DNA of 50,544 nucleotides, from the NCBI GenBank assembly GCA_009778475.1, contig WRJS01000012.1, forward strand, positions 1 through 50,544, written 5' to 3'. How positions within the stretch are numbered: position 1 is the first letter of the stretch; every line of letters begins with the position of its first letter. The translations under genes were made by a program, and so were the position numbers. Positions 40,318 to 48,078 of this stretch are shown one piece after another. Origin of the DNA: Kiritimatiellota bacterium (GTDB taxonomy: Bacteria; Verrucomicrobiota; Kiritimatiellia; RFP12; UBA1067). The notes beneath the pieces were generated by a model. The model had not been told where the DNA came from. It did no database searches and was given only the letters and a program-made list of their open reading frames with translations.

Positions 40318-41826
40318 ATGGCTGATTCTTCACTTACGATTTTAGCGGTTTCGGATTTGCATTACACGGGGCTGGCGCGGCAGGCGGCGCAGCCGCCGTA
40401 CGTGCACGGCGGTCTTGCGCGCGTGTTGCTGAACAAGGTGTTCCTGCGCCTCCGGCATCTGGGCGTCAGGCCGGATGTGGTGGTCGTGCTGGGCGACCTT
40501 GTCGAGAACGGGGCGGACCCGGAGGCGGAGGCGGACTTGATCGCGCTCCACAGCGAGCTGACGCGCACGGGCATCCCGTTCATCGTCGTGCGCGGCAACC
40601 ACGACGAGGGGAGCGAACGGTTCAGGAACCTGTTCGGCGTGAAGGCGGGCCTGCGCGAGATGGGCGGTTACGGGTTCATCGTGTATGACGACATATACGC
40701 CGTCACGCACGAGACGATGCGCGACACGCAAGACGTCAAGACGACGCAGAAGATCGCGAAGGCGAACCCGGGCCTGCCGCTCGTCGCGCTCCAGCACGCG
40801 CCGATCTACCCGGCGATCGATTCGCACTACCCGTACCGCCCGACCAACACGGCGGAGATTATCGACTCGTTCCACAAGGCGGGCGTGTTCCTCTCGTTGA
40901 GCGGCCACTACCACAAAGGGCAGAAGCCGCGGGCCAGCAACAATGTGTTCTATCACACCGTCCCCGCGCTCTGCGAGGCTCCGTTCGCGTTCAGCGTCAT
41001 CCGCCTGAGCGGGACGAAAGTCGAGGTCGAGGAGCACGCGCTCGCGCTGCATTACCCCAACCTCGCGGATGTGCATTGCCACACGGAGTTCGCCTATTGT
41101 GCGACGACGGTTGACACGGCGGCGGCGATCGCGCTGTCGAAGTGCCTGGGCGTGACCCAGCACTGCGTCGTGGAGCATGCGTTCCAGCTTTATTTCGAGA
41201 AGCGTTACGCCATGAGCGGCAAGTGGCAGTCCGACCCGAAGCGCATTGAGGAGGTGTGGGCAACGCCGACGCGCGACCGCATGGCGAGTTACCGCCGCTT
41301 CGCCGAGAAGCTGCGCTCGCCGTTCGTGAAAATCGGGCTGGAGATTGACCTCTACGACAACGGGAAGATGATGCTCGCGCCCGAGGACGCGAAGGAGGAC
41401 CTCTGGGATCTGCTCGTCGGCGCGATTCACTTCATCCACGATTTCGTTCCGGGGAAGACGACCCAGCAGGAGGCGGAGGAGCTGTTCCTGCGCGACACCG
41501 CGCAACTGGTTCAGCTTCCGATCAAGGTTTTGGCACACCCGCTCCGTTTCTTCGCGTGGAACAACCTTCAAGAGCCCAAGCACCTCTACCCTGTCGTGGC
41601 GGACTTGCTGGCGGACTCGGCGGTGGCGGCAGAAATCAATTTCCATGCCTATCAGACGGATCCCGAGTTCATCAGCTGTTGCGCGGAGAAGAACGTCAAG
41701 ATCGCGCTCGCCTCCGATGCCCACGCCTTGCAAGAGGTCGGCGAGTTCGCGCCGCATGTGGAGGTGCTGAAGCGGGCGGGCATCACGCCGAAGATGTTTC
41801 CCGACGTGTTGTTTTCGTTTGAGTGA
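40318..41826 (+). CDS. Metallophosphoesterase-PHP domain fusion
   Basis: Two metal-dependent phosphoesterase domains in one 502-residue chain. The N-terminal half is calcineurin-like: SDLHY, VLGDLVENG, VVRGNHDEG, then QHAPIY and SGHYHKG. The C-terminal half is a PHP domain: ADVHCHTEFAY, then HCVVEHAF, GAIHFIHDF, LAHPLRFF and ASDAHAL. Both active sites look complete. PHP proteins include histidinol phosphatases and nucleases; the fold and metals are readable, but not the substrate. The TGA stop overlaps the ATG of hydG by one base (TGATG), so the pair is tightly coupled, although I know of no standard role for it in hydrogenase maturation. Confidence 0.8.
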   Translation: MADSSLTILAVSDLHYTGLARQAAQPPYVHGGLARVLLNKVFLRLRHLGVRPDVVVVLGDLVENGADPEAEADLIALHSELTRTGIPFIVVRGNHDEGSERFRNLFGVKAGLREMGGYGFIVYDDIYAVTHETMRDTQDVKTTQKIAKANPGLPLVALQHAPIYPAIDSHYPYRPTNTAEIIDSFHKAGVFLSLSGHYHKGQKPRASNNVFYHTVPALCEAPFAFSVIRLSGTKVEVEEHALALHYPNLADVHCHTEFAYCATTVDTAAAIALSKCLGVTQHCVVEHAFQLYFEKRYAMSGKWQSDPKRIEEVWATPTRDRMASYRRFAEKLRSPFVKIGLEIDLYDNGKMMLAPEDAKEDLWDLLVGAIHFIHDFVPGKTTQQEAEELFLRDTAQLVQLPIKVLAHPLRFFAWNNLQEPKHLYPVVADLLADSAVAAEINFHAYQTDPEFISCCAEKNVKIALASDAHALQEVGEFAPHVEVLKRAGITPKMFPDVLFSFE

Positions 41827-43364
41827 TGAAGCCTCATTGCACAGATTGCGCATCGTGCGCCATCCGCCATTTCGAGGATGCGGCGGACTACCGCAAGCGG
41901 TTCATCGTGCAGGAGCAGATTGACCGCTACCTGCCGGGTGGGGCGCACTTCATCGACGAGGCCGCGATTGCCGCCGCGCTCGGCAATGCGCCCGCGAATG
42001 ACACCGCGCGTGTGCGTGACATCCTTGCGAAGTCCCGCGCCATCGAAACGCTCTTACCCGAAGAGACCGCCGCGCTGATTCAGGTCACCGACCCCGACCT
42101 GCTCGGCGAGATGGCGGACACCGCGCTGGCGATTAAGAAGGCGGTTTACGACAACCGCATCGTCATGTTCGCGCCGCTCTACATGAGCAACCTCTGCGTG
42201 AACCGTTGCGCCTACTGCGGCTTCCGTGCGGGCAACGCGGAGCAGAAGCGGCGGTTGCTCTCCATGGACGAGGTGCGGCAGGAGATCGACGTGCTGGCGG
42301 GCGCGATCGGCCACAAGCGCCTCATCGCGGTGTACGGCGAGCATCCCGACACGTCCACCGACTACATCGCCGAGACCATCCGCACCGTCTATGCGCATCA
42401 GGTGAAGTCACCACGCGGCGCGATCGTCGGCATCCGCCGCGTCAACGTCAACGCCGCGCCGCTGCCCATCGAGGATTTGCGTGTGCTAAAGCAGGTCGGC
42501 ATCGGGACGTATCAGGTTTTCCAAGAGACCTACCACCGCGAGACGTATGCCCGCCTGCACCCGGCGGACACGGTGAAGGGCAACTACGATTGGCGCGTCA
42601 CCGCCTTCCACCGCGCACTGGAGGCGGGCGTGGACGATATCGGCATGGGCGCGCTGTACGGGCTTTACGACTGGCGGTTTGAATTGATGGCGACGGTCTG
42701 CCACGCCCGCGACCTCGAACGGCAATTCAACATCGGGCCGCACACCATCTCCATGCCGAGGCTCGAACCCGCGAGCGGCACGGATGTCCCGACGACCTCG
42801 CCGTACCTCATCGACGACGCGACGTTCCAGCGCATCGCCCTCATCACGCGCCTCTCCGTGCCGTACACGGGGATCATCGTGACCTGCCGCGAAAGCCCCG
42901 CCTCACGCGACACCTGCGTCGGCTACGGCATCACGCAGATGGACGCCAGCAGCAACATCGCCATCAAGGGCTACAGCGACTTCGCCAGCGAGCAGCACCA
43001 AGAGAAAGACCGCCAGCAATTCGTCCTCTCCGACACCCGCACCTTGGAGCAGATGATCGCCGCCCTCGCCCAGCGCGACATCATCACCTCCTTCTGCACG
43101 GCGGGCTACCGCTGCGGGCGCACGGGCGGGTGCATCATGGACGCGCTCAAAACGGGCAAGGAAGGCAAGTTCTGCAAAATCAACGCCGTGCTGACCCTCC
43201 GCGAATGGCTCGACGACTTCGCCTCCCCCGCGACCCAAGCGCTGTGCGAGCCCGTCATCAGCCGTGAGCTCGCGGAGATTGAAACGAACCTCCCGAAATT
43301 CTACCCCACCGTCCGCGAGCATTACGACCGCATCTGCAACGGCGAGCGCGATTTGTTCTTCTAG
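41826..43364 (+). CDS. hydG: HydG-like radical SAM maturase with altered C-terminal cluster motif
   Basis: Radical SAM enzyme of the HydG family, which splits tyrosine to make CO and cyanide for the [FeFe]-hydrogenase H-cluster. The radical SAM site is C124-V-N-R-C128-A-Y-C131 (CX3CX2C). Long matches elsewhere (for example VFQETYHRETYARLHP, NIGPHTISMPRLEPASG) leave little doubt about the family. The C-terminal auxiliary cluster motif is altered. The family has C-x2-C-x22-C, but here C424 and C450 keep their places while the middle position is Gly427; C430 and C436 lie nearby. The N-terminus adds a C-x2-C-x2-C stretch (HCTDCASC). Length is 512. It directly follows the phosphoesterase-PHP gene. 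hydE, hydF and hydrogenase genes are not in the window. Confidence 0.85.
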   Translation: MKPHCTDCASCAIRHFEDAADYRKRFIVQEQIDRYLPGGAHFIDEAAIAAALGNAPANDTARVRDILAKSRAIETLLPEETAALIQVTDPDLLGEMADTALAIKKAVYDNRIVMFAPLYMSNLCVNRCAYCGFRAGNAEQKRRLLSMDEVRQEIDVLAGAIGHKRLIAVYGEHPDTSTDYIAETIRTVYAHQVKSPRGAIVGIRRVNVNAAPLPIEDLRVLKQVGIGTYQVFQETYHRETYARLHPADTVKGNYDWRVTAFHRALEAGVDDIGMGALYGLYDWRFELMATVCHARDLERQFNIGPHTISMPRLEPASGTDVPTTSPYLIDDATFQRIALITRLSVPYTGIIVTCRESPASRDTCVGYGITQMDASSNIAIKGYSDFASEQHQEKDRQQFVLSDTRTLEQMIAALAQRDIITSFCTAGYRCGRTGGCIMDALKTGKEGKFCKINAVLTLREWLDDFASPATQALCEPVISRELAEIETNLPKFYPTVREHYDRICNGERDLFF

Positions 43365-43654
43365 CCGTTTTCTTTTGACAGGATTAACAGGATTGATGGA
43401 GTGACTTTCAAAATAGCAGATTGCAGGGTTGAGATTTTAGATTTGTTTCCCTGCGCCTCTGCGTCTTTGCGAGCGTTATCCCGAAGCGCATTCTACCCAT
43501 CACCTAGCCCCCGATGCCGAGCTCTTCCTTTTTTTCTTTGTCTCGCGCAGAGGCGCAGAGACGCAGAGTTTTTTGGGGGGACAAAATCACTTTTTCACTT
43601 ATCACCTATTACTTATTACCTATCACCTATTACTTATTACCTCTTACATCTCCT
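43365..43654. other. Repeat-filled intergenic region
   Basis: About 290 bases with no gene: an ACAGGATT simple stretch (near 43377), a CGCAGAG-type palindromic variant (about 43450-43571) and a 21-base tandem duplication. Confidence 0.6.
43600..43641. repeat. Perfect 21-base tandem duplication
   Basis: TATCACCTATTACTTATTACC at 43600-43620 is repeated exactly at 43621-43641, directly upstream of the transporter start. A similar AT-rich tract lies near 24058-24082. Confidence 0.9.
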
Positions 43655-44620
43655 ATGCTCATTCTCCTCTTAAAGATGTTGCCCCTCATCCTGCTGTCGC
43701 TGGCGGGGTATGTGCTGTGCCGGATAAAATGGCTGGATGCGGCGTTCAACCGCCAGCTGTCGCTGGTGATGCTGAACGTGTTTTACCCGTGCCTCATCAT
43801 CAGTTCCATCCTCAGCAACTTCACATGGGAGACCTTGCTCCAGAATTGGGTCATGCCCGCCGGAACGGTGTTCATCCTCGTCACGGGGTGGGTCATCGGG
43901 GCGCTCACGCTGCCGCTGCTCAAACGCCAGCCCGAGAACACGAAGCGCTGTTACCATTTCGTGTGCATGATGAACAACTATTCGTTCCTGCCCATCCTCA
44001 TGGCGACGTCGCTCTGGGGCGAGAAAGCGGTCGCGCTCATCGTCCTCTCCGCGCTGGGGTCGGAACTGTGCGTCTGGACGCTGGGCATCAAGTCCATCAC
44101 GGGGCAAAAATTCGGGCGCGGCTTCTTCCGCCATATCATCAGCGTACCGATGATTGCGCTGTTGGTCTCGTTCGCGCTCGTGGCGATTCGCTCGGCCTGC
44201 GCGAGCCGCCTCCCTGCCGAAAACACGTTGACTGGCGAGCTCTTCAAAAACCTCCTCGCCACCTGCCGCATGGCGGGGGCGGCGACCATCCCTGCGTCCG
44301 CGCTCATCTGCGGGACGCGGATCGCGATGATCCATCCGCAACGCCTCTTCTCGCCGCTCATCCTTGGCACGAGCCTCCTGCGCGTCGTCGTCACGCCCGC
44401 CCTCTGCATCACCGCCCTGCTCCTGTTGCCGCTGGAGGAGGAGACGCGCCGCGTGCTGATTCTCATCGCCACGATGCCCGTCGCGATGGCGAGCGTCACG
44501 CTGGCGGAAGCGTACCGCAGCGACGCCGACTTCTCCGCCGCCGCGATTCTCCTGACGCACCTCCTCTGCCTCATCACGATACCGCTCTGGCTCGCGCTGA
44601 CGGGGTGGTTTTTCTTATGA
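43655..44620 (+). CDS. AEC-family transporter (auxin efflux carrier type)
   Basis: Inner-membrane transporter with about ten hydrophobic helices (321 residues). The first helix LILLLKMLPLILLSLAGYVL and the segment FVCMMNNYSFLPILMATSLWG, followed by ALIVLSALGSELCVWTLG, are typical of the AEC family. The mirror-like second half ends GTSLLRVVVTPALCI and ATMPVAMASVTLAEAY. I chose the ATG at 43655; the longer frame to 43514 runs through noncoding repeats. No strong ribosome binding site. AEC members move organic acids or amino acids by ion coupling; substrate cannot be read. Confidence 0.83.
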   Translation: MLILLLKMLPLILLSLAGYVLCRIKWLDAAFNRQLSLVMLNVFYPCLIISSILSNFTWETLLQNWVMPAGTVFILVTGWVIGALTLPLLKRQPENTKRCYHFVCMMNNYSFLPILMATSLWGEKAVALIVLSALGSELCVWTLGIKSITGQKFGRGFFRHIISVPMIALLVSFALVAIRSACASRLPAENTLTGELFKNLLATCRMAGAATIPASALICGTRIAMIHPQRLFSPLILGTSLLRVVVTPALCITALLLLPLEEETRRVLILIATMPVAMASVTLAEAYRSDADFSAAAILLTHLLCLITIPLWLALTGWFFL

Positions 44621-44763
44621 AATGCAACAACATCAAGTTGAACGACTAACGACTTAACGCCATGTCCCGTCCCCTCGGCCCACCCATTTTGAGGCTTTAC
44701 GAAAGCGGACGGATATGCTAAAGTCAAATAATTATGCAATCACCTATTAGAGGACAAAAAACA

Positions 44764-47700
44764 ATGAACACGAAAATGAGCGCAGTGCTGGCCGCCAGTC
44801 TCTTCACCGTCGCGGCGCACGCCGGCATCATCAACGTCACGCACAACGGGAACCCGGGCGCGTTGCAGGCTGCGATCGCCTCGGCGAGCGATGGGGATGT
44901 CATCAAGGTCGGGCCCGGGGTGTATTCGCCCATCTCGCGCGGGGACGGCGCCGCCATCACCATCGAGAGCACGGACGGCGCGGAGGTCACCATCATTGAT
45001 GGCGGCAACGTGAGCCGTTGCGCGTACTTGGGATCAGAGTCCAATTACCGCGACACCGTCCTCACGGGGTTCACCCTGCGTAACGGCTTTGGCGGTGGCG
45101 GTGCCGGGGTGATGGCTGGCACGCTCAACCACTGCGTCCTGACGAACAACACGACCACGACCAGCGGCGGGGGCGCGTGCTTCAGCGACCTGAACCACTG
45201 CGTCTTGGTCGGGAACCACGCGGACATTAACGGCGGGGCGACATATAGCGGCAAGATAAAAAACTGCCTCGTCGTGGGCAATACGGCGGGCTTCAACTGT
45301 GGCGGGGTGTATAGCGCCGAACTTGCCTATAACTGTACCATCGTGGGGAATAAGGGGACGTGGGGGAGCGGCGGGGTGTACGGCGGCACGCTGGTCAACT
45401 GCATCGTCTGGGGGAATACGCTGATGGACGATACGCTGTCCAACTACTACCTCTACTACGACGGAACGTGGTCGCACTGCTGCACAACCCCGACCCGCAA
45501 CGGGACGAACATCACGACCGACGACCCGCTTTTCGCCGACCCCGAAAACGGCGACTACCGCCTCACGAAACCCTCCCTCTGCCGCGACGCGGGCGACGAC
45601 GGCGTCGTGCCGCAGGGGGCGTTAGACCTCGACGGCAACGACCGCATACAAGGCGTCCACGTGGACTTGGGGTGCTACGAGTTCGACCCCGCCTCCCCCG
45701 ACTTCTGGTATGTGGACATCACGCGCCCCGACGACAACGGCAGCGGCAGGCGTTGGGACTCCGCGAAGAAGAACATTTCGGCGGCACTCGCGCTCGCCAG
45801 CGGCGGCGCGACCATCCTCGTCGCGGACGGCACCTACGCGCCCATTAACAGCAACAACAAGGCCGTCACCATCCGCTCCGTCAACGGCGCGGACAAGACC
45901 TTCATTGACGGCGGCGGCAGCGCCTGTTGCGCCATCCTCGGGGCGAACAGGGATCACGTCTCCACCGTGCTCGAGGGCTTCACGCTGACGAACGGGCGTT
46001 ACGGCAACGGCGGAGGGGTGAGGGCCGGCATGCTCAACCGTTGCATCCTGACGGGCAACTACGCGACGACCAGCGGCGGCGGCGCGGCCTACAGCACGCT
46101 CAACAACTGCCTCGTCGTGGACAACAATGCGAGTGACGGCGGCGGCGCGGCCTTCGCGACGCTCAACAACTGCACCGTGGTCAAAAACCATGCGAGGGAC
46201 TACGGCGGCGGCGTGAAGGGCAACGACAGCGCCTCCTCCACCGGGGGGCCCGCCATCATCAACAACAGCATCGTCTGGGGCAACACCAGCGGCACGCCGG
46301 GCTACGAGAGTTACGAATGGGCGCTGGAGGCGAACTACTCCTGCTTCGAGGGGGCGAACCCAAGCGGCGGCGACACCTACATCGGCGACAACCCCCGCTT
46401 CGCGGACTTCGCGGACGGCGACTACCGCCTCCGCGCCGACTCCCCTTGCATCAACGCCGGGCGCAACTCGCTCCTACTTATCAAATCCGCCTCCGACCTC
46501 GACGGCAAGCCCCGCACCATCGGCAAGACCGTTGACATGGGCGCCTACGAATGGGGCGACCCCGCCATGGAGGGCGACTTCTGGTATGTGGACATCGCCC
46601 GCCCCAACGACAGCGGCGACGGCAAGAGTTGGGGCGCCGCCAAGAAGCAGATTTCATCCGCCATCACCCTTGCCAGCGACGGCGACACCCTCCTTGTCGC
46701 CGACGGCACCTACACCCCCATCTCGTCTTCTGGAAAGCGCATCCTCATCCACAGCGTCAACGGCGCCGCCAAGACCCTCATTGACGCGAAAGGGGGGGAT
46801 CGTTGCGCCATGCTCGGCGGGGCATCCTCCACCGACACTATCCTCACGGGGTTCACGCTCACGGGCGGCGACACGGGGGGGTTTGGCGGGGGGTCGTATG
46901 CCGGCACCCTTAACGACTGCGTCATCTCCAACAACGTTGCGACCAGCGGCGGCGGCGGCGCGTACAGCGGCATCCTGAACCGCTGCCTCATCACGGACAA
47001 CGAGGCCTCGGCGAATGGCGGCGGCGCGTGTGAAAGCACGCTCACCCACTGCACCATCTCCAGCAACAGGGTGCTCGGCACATCCACCAGTTCCTCCGTC
47101 GGCGGCGGGGCGGGCTGGGGCACCCTGAGCCATTGCGTCGTGGAGGGCAACACCGCGTACATCGGCGGCGGCGTGTACGGTAACGGCGTCCGCGACAACT
47201 GCCTCATCGTCGGCAACCACGCCTCCCAAGGCGGCGGCGCGGTCGCTGGCATCCTCAACAACTGCACCATCGTCAAGAACACCGCGTCATCCTTCGCCGG
47301 GATGAGGAGCAGCACCGCCACCAACTGCGTCTTATGGGAAAACCGCCAAACCAACGGCACCCTTGACAACCACGGGAACGCCACGCTCAACTACTCCTGC
47401 TCCTCCCCCGACCCCGGCGGCACCAACATCCACGCCACCGACCCCCTCTTCGCCGACCCCGCCCACGGCGACTACCGCCTCGCGCCACATTCCCCCTGCG
47501 TTGACGCGGGAGACAATTCGATTGCGACATGGGCGTTCGACCTCGACGGCAACCCCCGCATCCTCCACGGCGGTCACAGCCTGACCGTGGACATGGGCTG
47601 CTACGAATTCGTCCTCCTCCCCGCGCCCCCCGGCCCGACCTCCCTCGTGGTCACGGACATCACCCTCGGCGCGGCAATCGGCGGCAACATCCCCGTCACC

Positions 47701-47898
47701 CTCGCCTTCACCTACGAAGGCACGCTCGACCCCGCCGCCATCACCGCGCGCGTTTGGCACGACCTGACCGACGCTGGCACCCCCACGACCCCCGACGACT
47801 TCGGCGACGATGGCGAAGGCCACGCATGGCTCCTCCTCCTCATCCCCGCCACCGAAACCAAGGCCTTCTTCCGAATTGAATCCACGCCCTACCGTTAA
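44764..47898 (+). CDS. Large secreted right-handed beta-helix protein (three modules)
   Basis: A 1044-residue exported protein with a signal peptide (MSAVLAASLFTVAAHAG). It has three consecutive right-handed beta-helix modules of about 280-310 residues each. Each begins with a segment ending in VADGTYxPI or VGPGVYSPI, passes through GGGA-type coils (for example GGGACFSDLNHCVLVGNHA, GGGAAYSTLNNCLVVDNNA), and ends with a DPLFADPENGDYRL-type strand and an SPCxDAGD motif. The same GGGA-and-Asn pattern recalls Chlamydia Pmp proteins and choice-of-anchor proteins. GAGGA precedes the ATG. The C-terminus has no obvious outer-membrane barrel. Likely surface adhesin or pectin-lyase-like binding protein. 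The paralogue starting at 48079 lies directly downstream. Confidence 0.85.
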   Translation: MNTKMSAVLAASLFTVAAHAGIINVTHNGNPGALQAAIASASDGDVIKVGPGVYSPISRGDGAAITIESTDGAEVTIIDGGNVSRCAYLGSESNYRDTVLTGFTLRNGFGGGGAGVMAGTLNHCVLTNNTTTTSGGGACFSDLNHCVLVGNHADINGGATYSGKIKNCLVVGNTAGFNCGGVYSAELAYNCTIVGNKGTWGSGGVYGGTLVNCIVWGNTLMDDTLSNYYLYYDGTWSHCCTTPTRNGTNITTDDPLFADPENGDYRLTKPSLCRDAGDDGVVPQGALDLDGNDRIQGVHVDLGCYEFDPASPDFWYVDITRPDDNGSGRRWDSAKKNISAALALASGGATILVADGTYAPINSNNKAVTIRSVNGADKTFIDGGGSACCAILGANRDHVSTVLEGFTLTNGRYGNGGGVRAGMLNRCILTGNYATTSGGGAAYSTLNNCLVVDNNASDGGGAAFATLNNCTVVKNHARDYGGGVKGNDSASSTGGPAIINNSIVWGNTSGTPGYESYEWALEANYSCFEGANPSGGDTYIGDNPRFADFADGDYRLRADSPCINAGRNSLLLIKSASDLDGKPRTIGKTVDMGAYEWGDPAMEGDFWYVDIARPNDSGDGKSWGAAKKQISSAITLASDGDTLLVADGTYTPISSSGKRILIHSVNGAAKTLIDAKGGDRCAMLGGASSTDTILTGFTLTGGDTGGFGGGSYAGTLNDCVISNNVATSGGGGAYSGILNRCLITDNEASANGGGACESTLTHCTISSNRVLGTSTSSSVGGGAGWGTLSHCVVEGNTAYIGGGVYGNGVRDNCLIVGNHASQGGGAVAGILNNCTIVKNTASSFAGMRSSTATNCVLWENRQTNGTLDNHGNATLNYSCSSPDPGGTNIHATDPLFADPAHGDYRLAPHSPCVDAGDNSIATWAFDLDGNPRILHGGHSLTVDMGCYEFVLLPAPPGPTSLVVTDITLGAAIGGNIPVTLAFTYEGTLDPAAITARVWHDLTDAGTPTTPDDFGDDGEGHAWLLLLIPATETKAFFRIESTPYR

Positions 47899-47906
47899 AT
47901 TAACGC

Positions 47907-47976
47907 ATGGAGGGCGTTCGTCCTCGAACGCCGAACGTCCTCGTTTGTCTCGGCGCGCGGGGACGCGCGCCCTCCA
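47907..47976. repeat. Paired GGAGGGCG elements, second copy
   Basis: The left arm starts ATGGAGGGCGTTCGTCCTCG and contains a perfect hairpin (GGCGTTCG, loop TCCT, CGAACGCC). The right arm (47952-47976) is the inverted partner with hairpin GGCGCGCG, loop GGGA, CGCGCGCC. It begins nine bases after the stop of the beta-helix gene. Confidence 0.88.
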
Positions 47977-48078
47977 GCGGGGGGATTTCCCTGCCCGCCC
48001 TACCTTCAAAAAAACCTTCGCTTTTCGTTCCGCAATCTGTTAACCTAAAAACACTCACATTTGAAAGGAAAAATCACC

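Noticed and set aside
39827..40325. Two overlapping plus-strand frames rich in PLAAVAPTGSP
   Set aside because: They are translations of the tandem palindrome; the repeated peptide comes only from the DNA repeat.
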